Assembly: GCA_046048895.1 (NCBI GenBank)
Contig: JBJOFF010000013.1
Location: 1-28,425 of the forward strand
Origin: ZLKRG08 sp046048895
Lineage (GTDB): Bacteria; Actinomycetota; Actinomycetes; Nanopelagicales; Nanopelagicaceae
DNA length: 28,425 nt
Direction: 5' to 3'
Within the stretch, counting starts at the first letter, position 1, and every line of letters starts with the position of its first letter. Below, piece after piece: positions 22,149-28,425 of the stretch. Under the pieces are notes generated by a model. The model ran no database searches. It saw only the letters and a list, made by a program, of their open reading frames with translations, and had not been told where the DNA came from. Position numbers and translations under genes: made by a program.

Positions 22149-22460
22149 TTAATAGCGAGGTGCATTTCGCGTGCGCTGAGTATTTGGTTTGCGATTTGCA
22201 CGATTATTCCAACATGCTTTATGCCAATGGCGCCTTGAATCTTCATCGCCTTCCAGCCAAGCAACAATATGTGGCGTTGCCATTGGAATCATCTGATCAC
22301 ATCCAGGGCAGCGATAAGGTTTATTGGAACTAGAGCCGGTTAATTGTCTTACAACGTAACTACCGTCATGGTGCTCTTCAATGTTTTGATTTGAAGTCGC
22401 CAGTTCTCGCTCCTCAGCTTTGGGGCGGCGATTTTTTGGGTAATTTTTACGCGGACTCAC
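22149..22460 (-). CDS. Small CPGC zinc-binding protein, actinobacterial conserved hypothetical
   Basis: A 103-residue basic protein conserved across actinobacteria, sometimes misnamed ATP/GTP-binding protein. The N-terminus is Arg/Lys-rich (SPRKNYPKNRRPKAEER), followed by YVVRQLTG. The conserved core is YRCPGCDQMI (C51, C54), PHIVAW, and RRHWHKACW (H78, H80, C83), ending in RTRNAPRY. Two CxxC/HxxC pairs suggest one structural zinc; the basic tail suggests nucleic-acid contact, but function is unknown. The start is GTG at 22460, matching the VSPR/MSPR start of homologues. A longer frame from 22496 would run over the dyad and the divergent ABC promoter region. It converges on the aldehyde dehydrogenase. 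Confidence 0.82.
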   Translation of the reverse strand: MSPRKNYPKNRRPKAEERELATSNQNIEEHHDGSYVVRQLTGSSSNKPYRCPGCDQMIPMATPHIVAWLEGDEDSRRHWHKACWNNRANRKPNTQRTRNAPRY

Positions 22461-22476
22461 ATGCGTATTTTCGCAT
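22461..22476. repeat. Small dyad ATGCG-N6-CGCAT in front of the zinc-protein gene
   Basis: A 5-bp inverted repeat around TATTTT, directly adjoining the GTG start at 22460. The minus strand has GAAAAT ending 6 nt before that start, and the plus-strand spacer TATTTT also resembles a -10. It could be part of a divergent promoter; it is short enough to be chance. Confidence 0.3.
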
Positions 22477-22505
22477 TTCAGAGCCACATATGGCATCGTG
22501 ACGCC

Positions 22506-23327
22506 ATGTCAGTTGTCTCAGTTCATGCTTTAACCAAGCAATACGGTGAATTAAATGCCGTTGCTGGTCTTGATCTGACGATTCTTCAAGGTGAAATATT
22601 TGCGCTACTTGGCCCGAATGGCGCAGGTAAAACCACTACTGTCGAAATCCTGGAAGGATTTCGCCCCAGATCCTCAGGAAGTGTCTCGGTTCTTGGAGTC
22701 GATCCAAATAATGGCGATAGCCAATGGCGAAATCGATTGGGAATTGTGCATCAAAATAGCCAGGATGCCGGAGATTTAAGCGTCGCAGAAACAGTGCACC
22801 ACTTCGCAAAGTACTATCAAAATCCTCGAAGCGCAGATGAAGTAATCAGCGCCGTCGGTTTAGATGAAAAGCGCGGCTCATTAATTAGAAATCTCTCCGG
22901 TGGCCAAAGACGTCGATTAGATGTGGCTCTGGGAATTATCGGTAATCCGGAGCTCCTCTTTTTGGATGAACCTACTACTGGTTTTGATCCCGAAGCGCGC
23001 AGACAGTTCTGGGATTTAATCCGCTCATTGCAAAACGCTGGCACCACTATTTTGCTAACTACGCATTATTTAGATGAAGCGGAAGCGCTGGCTGATCGAG
23101 TTGCCGTTATTAATCACGGAAAGATAATTGAGGTCGCCACCCCTCTGACTCTAGGAAATCGTCAAAATGCTCTTGCAACTATCAAGTGGCGTGATGGTGA
23201 AATTGAAAGTGATCATCCTACGCAATTTGTAAAAGAGCTTGCGGGTAAGTACCAAGGGGAGATTCCTGAACTGCAAGTAATTCGTCCTTCACTCGAAGAC
23301 ATTTACCTTAAGATGATCGGCGAATAA
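22506..23327 (+). CDS. ABC transporter ATP-binding protein (ABC-2 / drug-exporter type)
   Basis: A 273-residue ABC ATPase. Walker A is GPNGAGKT (36-43), the Q-loop glutamine is in IVHQNSQD, the signature LSGGQ is at 130-134, Walker B plus catalytic Glu is LLFLDEPTTG (about 150-159) and the H-loop His is H187. The architecture matches the DrrA/CcmA-like exporter class that pairs with ABC-2 permeases, and the permease gene follows directly. The start is ATG 22506 (MSVVSVHALTKQYG); an upstream in-frame ATG at 22461 would add 15 residues overlapping the divergent gene's control region. The TAA shares its last A with the ATG of the permease (TAATG). Confidence 0.93.
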   Translation: MSVVSVHALTKQYGELNAVAGLDLTILQGEIFALLGPNGAGKTTTVEILEGFRPRSSGSVSVLGVDPNNGDSQWRNRLGIVHQNSQDAGDLSVAETVHHFAKYYQNPRSADEVISAVGLDEKRGSLIRNLSGGQRRRLDVALGIIGNPELLFLDEPTTGFDPEARRQFWDLIRSLQNAGTTILLTTHYLDEAEALADRVAVINHGKIIEVATPLTLGNRQNALATIKWRDGEIESDHPTQFVKELAGKYQGEIPELQVIRPSLEDIYLKMIGE

Positions 23328-24109
23328 TGAATACGTTTAAATTAGGTTTACATCGTGGCCAGTTGGAAATTAAACAATTTATGCGCCAGCGCGAATCAGT
23401 AGTCTTTACAATTTTCTTCCCGCTTATTCTGCTTGCAATATTTGGTTCGGTTTTCAAAGACACTATTGCTCCTGGCGTTAAATTTAGCCAGTATTTTGTG
23501 GCAGGAATGATTGCATCCGGCATGATTAATAGCGGTTTTCAGCAACTTGCCATCATGATTCCGATGGAGCGTGATGCAGGAGCGCTAAAGAGATTACGCG
23601 GAACTCCAATGCCAATTGCCTCATATTTCATTGGTAAATCAATATTGGTGCTGGCTTCAATGATTGTACAAACTGTTTTATTAATGGCAGGCGGAGTAGC
23701 TTTCTTTGGATTGAATCTTCCAGCTACAACGGAAAAATGGTGGCTATTTGTTCTCTTACTTATATTAGGTAGCGCCAATTCAACTGCGCTTGGTATTGCA
23801 TTCTCAGCCCTAGCTAAATCAGGGCGCGGAGCATCAGCAATCGTTTCACCGGTGGTAATTATTTTGCAGTTCTTCTCAGGCGTCTTCTTTGTCTTTACTC
23901 AGCTACCTCAATGGATGCAACAAGTAGCAGCGCTCTTTCCGCTTAAATGGCTAACTCAAGGTATGCGCGAAGTATTTCTGCCAGATTCATTTGCGCTTCA
24001 AGAGGTAGCCAAGAATTGGGAGACTGGACGCGGAATATTGATTAATGCAATCTGGTTGGTATTAGGTGTAGCGCTAGCTATCAAAACAATTAGATGGGAT
24101 CGCAATTGA
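23327..24109 (+). CDS. ABC-2 type transporter permease
   Basis: A 260-residue membrane protein with about six hydrophobic segments. After a short cytoplasmic N-terminus ending in KQFMRQRESV come helices at about 25-45, 55-80, 100-130, 137-163, 170-195 and near the C-terminus. The pattern, with ALKRLRGTPMP between helices 2 and 3 and the FFSGVFFVFTQLPQWMQ loop before FPLKWLTQGMREVF, is that of the ABC2_membrane family. With the upstream ATPase it would form a homodimeric exporter for a lipid, drug or polymer; cargo unknown. It shares one base with the ATPase stop, and its 3' end overlaps the secreted-protein gene by 16 nt. Confidence 0.92.
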   Translation: MNTFKLGLHRGQLEIKQFMRQRESVVFTIFFPLILLAIFGSVFKDTIAPGVKFSQYFVAGMIASGMINSGFQQLAIMIPMERDAGALKRLRGTPMPIASYFIGKSILVLASMIVQTVLLMAGGVAFFGLNLPATTEKWWLFVLLLILGSANSTALGIAFSALAKSGRGASAIVSPVVIILQFFSGVFFVFTQLPQWMQQVAALFPLKWLTQGMREVFLPDSFALQEVAKNWETGRGILINAIWLVLGVALAIKTIRWDRN

Positions 24110-24828
24110 AGAGATTATTGGCTGTAGCCATGTCGCTCTGCCTAATTTCGCAATTAGCTAGCAGCGCCTCTGCCGCAACCAAAAGCGCTACACCGATAGC
24201 TAAACCAACCGCTAAACCAAAGGTAACTGCTACTGCAGCTATTAAAAAAGCTAGCGCAACGCCAACCACCAAAGCGACCATAAAGGCCACGGCAAAACCA
24301 ACTGTAAAAGTAAGTGCAAAACCTACTGTCAAAGCTACGGCTACTAAAAAAGTTGTGGTCTCAAAACCTAAGCCTCGTAAAAAGGTAAAACTCTCTCCAT
24401 CACCAAAACCAGTTTGGCCGCCAAAAGGCTATGTAAAGAGCGATGATATTTATGCAAAGGTTCCGACAAGTGCGGAATTGGTTGGACTTTCATCGGCAAA
24501 TAAGAAGTTGGCAAATGATCTTAAGGATTGCGAAAATTTAACTTGCGGTGCGATTTTGGCTACCTCTTTGGCGGGATGCAATTGGTGGGAAATCACCGGT
24601 GATGTAATTGGACCAGCTTCGGATACTGATAAAACCATTATTAAATATGGAACCGTTGCCTCTTTGTATGGAGCATCAACTCCAAAAGAGATCAAACCAT
24701 TTATTTTAGTAAGTGAAGAGCCAATTAAGACGGGCCTAGTGGTCTCCAATATCAATATGCTCTGTCATCGTGATCCAAGACCTATTGATGTGACGATTCC
24801 TAATCACACTTACGTAAAAAATAATTAG
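24094..24828 (+). CDS. Secreted protein with Lys/Thr/Pro/Ala-rich linker and a Cys-containing C-terminal domain
   Basis: I do not recognise a family. The 244-residue product starts with a Sec signal peptide (LKRLLAVAMSLCLISQLASSASA, cleavage likely after residue 27). Residues about 28-108 are low-complexity Ala/Lys/Thr/Pro with short near-repeats (AKPTVK twice), like a wall-spanning linker with strong positive charge. Residues about 112-244 form a compact domain with four Cys (146, 151, 162, 224), possibly two disulfides, and the segment GCNWWEITGDVIGP. It overlaps the permease gene by 16 nt, so it is translationally linked to the ABC transporter. A TTG at 24106 (TTGA overlap with the permease stop) is an alternative start giving a tidier signal peptide. 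Its stop overlaps the convergent adenosyltransferase stop (TTAG). Confidence 0.75.
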   Translation: MGSQLKRLLAVAMSLCLISQLASSASAATKSATPIAKPTAKPKVTATAAIKKASATPTTKATIKATAKPTVKVSAKPTVKATATKKVVVSKPKPRKKVKLSPSPKPVWPPKGYVKSDDIYAKVPTSAELVGLSSANKKLANDLKDCENLTCGAILATSLAGCNWWEITGDVIGPASDTDKTIIKYGTVASLYGASTPKEIKPFILVSEEPIKTGLVVSNINMLCHRDPRPIDVTIPNHTYVKNN

Positions 24829-25397
24829 CGATTTGCGCCTGGCACCCAAAGTTCATCGCCCTGATCTTTATTGGCACTTCTTGCCAATACGAATAACAAA
24901 TCAGAGAGACGATTTAAGTACTTTGCAGTCAATGGATTGACACCGGTACCAAATGCGTGAATCGCTGACCAGGTCCGACGTTCAGCGCGACGCACTACTG
25001 TGCGAGCCACATGTAATAAGGCAGCAGCAGGTGTTCCGGATGGCAGGACAAATGAACGCAGCTCTGCTAAACCTTCGTTGTAGCTATCAATCTGCTCTTC
25101 CAAAAAGGTAATTTGAGTATCTAGAACCCGTAATTGTTCGTAACCTGGATTATCGATAACTGGAGTACAGAGGTCTGCGCCGACATCAAATAAATCATTT
25201 TGAATTCGCACTAATAACTTACGCATATCTGCTGGCATCTCTGCCATGGCTAGCGCTACACCAATTGATGAGTTTGCTTCATCCACGGTGGCATATGCTT
25301 CAAGTCGCGGATCATTTTTGGAGGTACGGCTCATATCCCCTAGCGCGGTACTGCCATCATCACCAGTTTTTGTATAAATACGCGTTAAATGAACCAT
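24825..25397 (-). CDS. Cob(I)alamin adenosyltransferase, PduO type
   Basis: A 190-residue ATP:corrinoid adenosyltransferase that attaches 5'-deoxyadenosine to cob(I)alamin, giving coenzyme B12. The N-terminal ATP-binding motif is TKTGDDGSTALG (9-20). The helical core includes RLEAYATVDEANSSIG (31-46) and FDVGADLC. The C-terminal active-site helix VVRRAERRTW (134-143) and YLNRLSDLLF complete the PduO signature. The protein forms trimers in this family. A mycobacterial homologue is likewise a divergent neighbour of murA. TAGAAT (25409-25404, minus strand) ends 6 nt before the ATG at 25397, so the mRNA is probably leaderless. No cobalamin riboswitch was seen in the 41 bp between the two starts. 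The 3' end overlaps the secreted-protein gene by 4 nt. Confidence 0.93.
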   Translation of the reverse strand: MVHLTRIYTKTGDDGSTALGDMSRTSKNDPRLEAYATVDEANSSIGVALAMAEMPADMRKLLVRIQNDLFDVGADLCTPVIDNPGYEQLRVLDTQITFLEEQIDSYNEGLAELRSFVLPSGTPAAALLHVARTVVRRAERRTWSAIHAFGTGVNPLTAKYLNRLSDLLFVLARSANKDQGDELWVPGANR

Positions 25398-25403
25398 GGC
25401 CCA

Positions 25404-25409
25404 ATTCTA
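25404..25409 (-). promoter_or_regulatory. Leaderless -10 element (TAGAAT) for the adenosyltransferase
   Basis: TAGAAT on the minus strand, 6 nt before the ATG at 25397, with no Shine-Dalgarno. Confidence 0.6.
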
Positions 25410-25423
25410 CTTAAATCTCCAAG

Positions 25424-25429
25424 TACGAT
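25424..25429 (+). promoter_or_regulatory. Candidate -10 element (TACGAT) for murA
   Basis: TACGAT ends 9 nt before the murA ATG, which would leave a leader of only 2-3 nt. No Shine-Dalgarno precedes the ATG. Confidence 0.4.
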
Positions 25430-25438
25430 TAGACCATT

Positions 25439-26692
25439 ATGAGTGAACGATTCTGCATCGTAGGTGGTGCCCACCTCAAAGGCGAAGTCCACGTTCCAGG
25501 CGCTAAAAATAGCGTTTTAAAGCTCATGGCAGCGGCCCTTTTGGCCCCTGGCAAAAACACCATAACCAATGTTCCAAATATTTTAGACGTTGAAATCATG
25601 ATCGAATTGCTACAACGATTGGGTTGCCAAGTTCTGCGCACTGCTGGCCAAGTTGAAATTGATGTTCCAGAGCAGCCAGAGCATCGCGCTGATTATGAAT
25701 TAGTTAGAAAAATCCGTGCCTCAATCAATGTACTTGGACCGTTAACAGTTCGAGTCGGTGCTGCCGATGTGGCCTTGCCTGGTGGCGATGCTATTGGTCC
25801 ACGTCCGCTAGATATACATATCAAAGGTCTAGAAGCGCTTGGCGCAAAAGTTCATATCGAACATGGTTATATCGTTACAGAAGCGCCAAATGGTTTAGTT
25901 GGCGCAAGTATCGAATTAGATTTCCCTTCAGTCGGTGCAACTGAAAACATCATGATGGCTGCAGTTCTTGCACGCGGCACCACGGTTATTGATAATGCAG
26001 CTCGCGAACCAGATATTGTTGATATCGGTAATTTCCTAATCGAAATGGGTGCAAAGATCTCTGGATTAGGTAGCACCACCATAACTATTGATGGTGTCGA
26101 AAAATTAAATCCGGCATCTCATGCCACGCTTCCTGATCGCATCATCACCGGCACTTGGGCATTCGCAGCTGCAATTACCCAAGGAGATATCACTATCAAA
26201 GGTGCGAGGGCAGATCACTTGGAAATTCCATTAGAGAAATTAGCGAGTGCTGGCGCCGTTGTAACTACAATCGAAGATGGCATCCGAGTTCATATGGAAC
26301 ATCGACCAAAAGCTATTGATGTGGCAACGCTTCCCTATCCAGGTTTTCCAACTGATTTACAACCGATGGTAGTTGCAATGAATGCGATTGCTGATGGCGA
26401 TGCCATTGTTACTGAGAATGTTTTTCAAGGGCGCTTTATGTTCGTCAATGAATTAGGGCGCTTAGGAGCCAAAATCACGGTTGATGGCCACCACGCTGCA
26501 ATTACCGGTATTCCACAGCTTTCTGGAGCACCGGTGGTGGCAACTGATATTCGAGCTGGAGTTGGATTAGTGCTTGCAGGGCTAGTTGCAGATGGCGAAA
26601 CCATTGTGGAAGATGCATTCCATATTGATCGAGGATTTCCAAATTTTGCAGAGCAACTATGCGCACTTGGCGCCGATGTAAAGAGAATTTAG
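25439..26692 (+). CDS. murA: UDP-N-acetylglucosamine 1-carboxyvinyltransferase
   Basis: A 417-residue enolpyruvyl transferase that catalyses the first committed step of peptidoglycan synthesis (PEP + UDP-GlcNAc). The six-fold inside-out barrel repeats are evident. Lys in PGAKNSVLK (K23) and the Asp of GFPTDLQPM are the usual catalytic residues. The loop normally carrying the catalytic Cys reads LPGGDAIGPRP, with D117 in its place, as in Mycobacterium tuberculosis and chlamydial MurA. The same Cys-to-Asp change there confers intrinsic fosfomycin insensitivity, which is therefore expected here. It diverges from the adenosyltransferase gene and converges on the ATP synthase operon across 23 bp. 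Confidence 0.96.
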   Translation: MSERFCIVGGAHLKGEVHVPGAKNSVLKLMAAALLAPGKNTITNVPNILDVEIMIELLQRLGCQVLRTAGQVEIDVPEQPEHRADYELVRKIRASINVLGPLTVRVGAADVALPGGDAIGPRPLDIHIKGLEALGAKVHIEHGYIVTEAPNGLVGASIELDFPSVGATENIMMAAVLARGTTVIDNAAREPDIVDIGNFLIEMGAKISGLGSTTITIDGVEKLNPASHATLPDRIITGTWAFAAAITQGDITIKGARADHLEIPLEKLASAGAVVTTIEDGIRVHMEHRPKAIDVATLPYPGFPTDLQPMVVAMNAIADGDAIVTENVFQGRFMFVNELGRLGAKITVDGHHAAITGIPQLSGAPVVATDIRAGVGLVLAGLVADGETIVEDAFHIDRGFPNFAEQLCALGADVKRI

Positions 26693-26700
26693 TACTTGTT

Positions 26701-26721
26701 TAAATTAATTATAAATTAATT
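26701..26721. repeat. AT-only tandem direct repeat between murA and atpC
   Basis: TAAATTAATT occurs twice (26701-26710 and 26712-26721) with one A between, spanning the gap and the atpC stop codon. Each copy contains the palindrome AATTAATT. No GC-rich hairpin with a T-run is present, so it is not a standard intrinsic terminator for either convergent unit. Confidence 0.5.
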
Positions 26722-26964
26722 GCTTGATTCCGCGAGAATTGAGACGCGGTTATTTGAAACGCTTAAGAAACCACCAGCAACGTTAAATTCACTAACTGCG
26801 CCATCAGTTCCTTTAATTACAACTTTGCCGTCGACTAGTACGCCAAGAAGAGGTGCGTGATCTGTAAGAATTCCCAAATCACCTTCAAGAGTGCGCGCAG
26901 AAACAGATACGGCCTCTCCTGACCAAACCTTCTTCTCTGGCGATACTAATTCGACTTTTAACAT
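26716..26964 (-). CDS. atpC: ATP synthase epsilon subunit, short form without C-terminal helices
   Basis: An 82-residue F1 epsilon subunit, located in the central stalk and contacting gamma and the c-ring. It contains only the N-terminal beta-sandwich: LKVELVSPEKKVW, the conserved GDLGILTDHAPLL (28-40), and the FNVAGGFLSVSNNRVSILAE strands that normally precede the helical hairpin. The usual C-terminal two-helix domain (total length about 120-140 residues) is absent, with a clean stop right after SILAESSN. The inhibitory function of that domain is therefore lost. It has a good Shine-Dalgarno (AAAAGGA, 6 nt upstream) that overlaps the atpD stop codon. It is the last gene of the atp operon; 23 bp separate it from murA. 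Confidence 0.92.
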   Translation of the reverse strand: MLKVELVSPEKKVWSGEAVSVSARTLEGDLGILTDHAPLLGVLVDGKVVIKGTDGAVSEFNVAGGFLSVSNNRVSILAESSN

Positions 26965-26975
26965 TTAGATTCCTT

Positions 26976-28385
26976 TTAGGCCTTTGCTAGCTCTGCAGCC
27001 TTCTTCTCTACGTCAGCGAGACCGCCGCACATAAAGAATGCCTGCTCTGGAACGTGGTCATACTTACCATCTGCAAGCGCTTCGAAGGCTTCGATGGTTT
27101 CTGACAATGGAACGAATGAACCATCGATACCGGTAAATACCTTAGCGACGAAGGTGTTCTGTGAAAGGAAGCGCTGAATACGACGTGCGCGACCAACCAA
27201 GATACGGTCTTCTTCAGAGAGTTCATCGATACCAAGAATCGCGATGATGTCCTGTAGATCCTTGTAACGCTGCAAGATCTGCTTAACGCGGTTAGCAACC
27301 TTGAAGTGCTTCTCGCCGATATAGCGTGGATCCAAGATACGTGAAGTTGAGTCAAGTGGATCCACCGCTGGGTAGATACCAAGCTCTGAAATCGGACGAG
27401 ACAAAACTGTGGTCGCATCTAAGTGCGCGAATGTGGTGTGTGGAGCTGGGTCAGTAATGTCATCGGCAGGAACATAAATCGCCTGCATAGATGTAATTGA
27501 GTGACCACGGGTTGAGGTAATGCGCTCCTGCAACTGACCCATTTCGTCAGCAAGTGTTGGCTGGTAGCCCACAGCTGATGGCATACGGCCAAGCAGTGTT
27601 GAAACTTCAGAACCTGCCTGAGTGAATCGGAAGATGTTATCGATAAATAGCAACACGTCCTGCTTCTGAACATCGCGGAAGTACTCCGCCATTGTTAGCG
27701 CTGAAAGTGCAACGCGAAGACGAGTTCCAGGTGGTTCGTCCATCTGGCCGAAGACCAATGCAGTCTTATTGATAACGCCAGTTTCGGTCATTTCAAGGAA
27801 CAAGTCGTTACCTTCACGAGTACGTTCTCCGACGCCAGCGAAAACTGATACGCCACCGAAGTTCTCCGCTACGCGGTAAATCATCTCCTGGATCAAAACG
27901 GTCTTACCAACACCAGCACCACCGAATAGACCAATCTTTCCACCACGTACATAAGGAGTTAAAAGATCAACAACCTTGATACCGGTTTCGAACATTTCAG
28001 TCTTTGATTCAAGTTGATCGAAAGCTGGTGCTTCGCGGTGGATTGGCCAACGCTCTGTAACATTTAATGATGAAGTAGGAACGTCCAGTGATTCGCCGAG
28101 TGCGTTAAATACGTGACCCTTTGTAACATCTCCGACAGGGACAGAGATAGGGCTACCAGTGTCACTAACTTCTGCGCCGCGGACCATGCCGTCAGTTGGC
28201 TGCATCGAAATCGCGCGGACTAGGTTGTCACCTAAGTGCTGCGCTACTTCAAGTGTTAGCGTCTTTGTAGTTCCTGCCAATGTAACTTCAACTTTTAGCG
28301 CGTTGAAGATTGCTGGCATCGCATCTGATGGGAATTCAATATCCACCACCGGACCGATTACTCGTGCTACGCGACCTTTAGACAT
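26976..28385 (-). CDS. atpD: ATP synthase F1 beta subunit
   Basis: A 469-residue catalytic subunit of F1Fo ATP synthase on the cytoplasmic side of the membrane. The P-loop is GGAGVGKT (155-162), the catalytic Glu lies in GERTREGNDL (E187), Walker B is LLFIDNIFRF, and the DELSEED lever motif appears as DELSEED within GIDELSEEDR. Full family length, no insertions. Two adjacent ATGs (28388 and 28385) are possible starts. The second is preferred because the Shine-Dalgarno GGGAG then has 6-nt spacing; the first would overlap the atpG stop as ATGA. atpG precedes it with a 1-4 nt overlap and atpC follows after 11 nt. Confidence 0.97.
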   Translation of the reverse strand: MSKGRVARVIGPVVDIEFPSDAMPAIFNALKVEVTLAGTTKTLTLEVAQHLGDNLVRAISMQPTDGMVRGAEVSDTGSPISVPVGDVTKGHVFNALGESLDVPTSSLNVTERWPIHREAPAFDQLESKTEMFETGIKVVDLLTPYVRGGKIGLFGGAGVGKTVLIQEMIYRVAENFGGVSVFAGVGERTREGNDLFLEMTETGVINKTALVFGQMDEPPGTRLRVALSALTMAEYFRDVQKQDVLLFIDNIFRFTQAGSEVSTLLGRMPSAVGYQPTLADEMGQLQERITSTRGHSITSMQAIYVPADDITDPAPHTTFAHLDATTVLSRPISELGIYPAVDPLDSTSRILDPRYIGEKHFKVANRVKQILQRYKDLQDIIAILGIDELSEEDRILVGRARRIQRFLSQNTFVAKVFTGIDGSFVPLSETIEAFEALADGKYDHVPEQAFFMCGGLADVEKKAAELAKA

Positions 28386-28425
28386 CATTCGCTCCCTGCA
28401 TTACTTGAGGCGAGTGCGTCCGCAC
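28385..28425 (-). CDS. atpG: ATP synthase gamma subunit, C-terminal end (cut by window edge)
   Basis: The last bases of the window on the minus strand encode ADALASSNAGSE and a TGA stop (28387-28385). The gamma subunit normally ends with an EIVxGAxAL-type helix, so ADALASS fits its C-terminus, and the position directly ahead of atpD is the standard gamma-beta order. The stop overlaps the first possible atpD ATG (ATGA). Only 12 complete codons are visible, so the call rests mainly on operon position. Confidence 0.75.
   Translation of the reverse strand, partial: ADALASSNAGSE

Noticed and set aside
22461..22505. N-terminal extension of the ABC ATPase
   Set aside because: The added residues (MRIFAFQSHIW...) are not part of ABC ATPases and are encoded by the control region of the divergent zinc-protein gene.
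24090..24332. Minus-strand open frame encoding a very hydrophobic, membrane-like product opposite the secreted-protein gene
   Set aside because: It is the mirror of the Lys/Thr/Ala/Pro-rich linker: codons such as AAA, ACC and GCA read in reverse give Phe, Gly, Cys/Ala and Val. No promoter or ribosome site, and it spans the permease end.
25398..25438. Cobalamin riboswitch in front of the adenosyltransferase gene
   Set aside because: Only 41 bp separate the divergent starts and the mRNA appears leaderless, so there is no room for a B12 riboswitch.
27008..27673. Two minus-strand open frames of 136 and 84 codons inside atpD
   Set aside because: Both are out-of-frame shadows of the strongly conserved atpD coding sequence on the same strand, with no family resemblance.

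Overview
The window looks like a piece of a small, low-GC actinobacterial chromosome. Several families are typically actinobacterial: an AhpE-type peroxiredoxin next to a DUF3052 gene and a homodimeric pyruvate dehydrogenase E1, GlgE, DUF4032, the small CPGC zinc protein, and MurA with Asp in place of the catalytic Cys. Gene order echoes two mycobacterial neighbourhoods (recalled, not searched): ahpE-DUF3052-aceE plus the zinc-ribbon protein, and atpD-atpC / PduO-type adenosyltransferase / murA / cnoX-like / glgB / glgE. Base composition is AT-rich by eye, genes are packed almost without spacers, and many starts are leaderless. This fits the freshwater acI (Nanopelagicales: Planktophila/Nanopelagicus) type. 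That placement is inference.

Layout. 1-449: 5' part of a coiled-coil/zinc-ribbon gene running off the left edge. 487-7939: a block of small, mostly single-domain accessory genes (two DinB proteins, an MFS exporter, two DUF4287 proteins, a membrane-anchored methyltransferase, an atypical ROK protein, UPF0303, VOC, YciI, DUF1905, an APH-like kinase, DUF2087), ending at a tRNA-Val(UAC). 8104-11786: ahpE and DUF3052 diverging from aceE. 11783-15582: glgE and glgB, each overlapping the preceding gene by 4 nt, so aceE-glgE-glgB reads as one transcription unit. 15560-18797, opposite strand: DUF4032 kinase-like gene, cnoX-like gene and a YbjJ-like MFS gene, again joined by 4-nt overlaps. 18842-24828: AI-2E-family membrane protein, alpha/beta hydrolase, aldehyde dehydrogenase, a small zinc protein, and an ABC-2 transporter pair followed by a secreted Lys/Thr/Pro/Ala-rich protein. 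24825-28425: PduO-type cobalamin adenosyltransferase, murA, and the end of the ATP synthase operon (atpG tail, atpD, a shortened atpC).

Two genome-wide habits are visible. First, at least ten first-in-unit genes have a TAnnnT hexamer ending 6 (once 7) nt before the start codon and no Shine-Dalgarno, as expected for leaderless mRNAs; genes inside operons tend to carry Shine-Dalgarno sequences (glgE, atpC, atpD, ahpE, the small DUF4287 gene). Second, all nine convergent gene pairs overlap, abut or are separated by at most 23 bp, leaving no room for ordinary intrinsic terminators. The most striking site is the 17-bp gap at 2730-2746, where one TACTCTA sequence appears to serve as -10 element for two divergent leaderless genes.

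No integrase, insertion sequence, CRISPR array or phage gene was seen. There is no gene-free stretch longer than about 120 bases.
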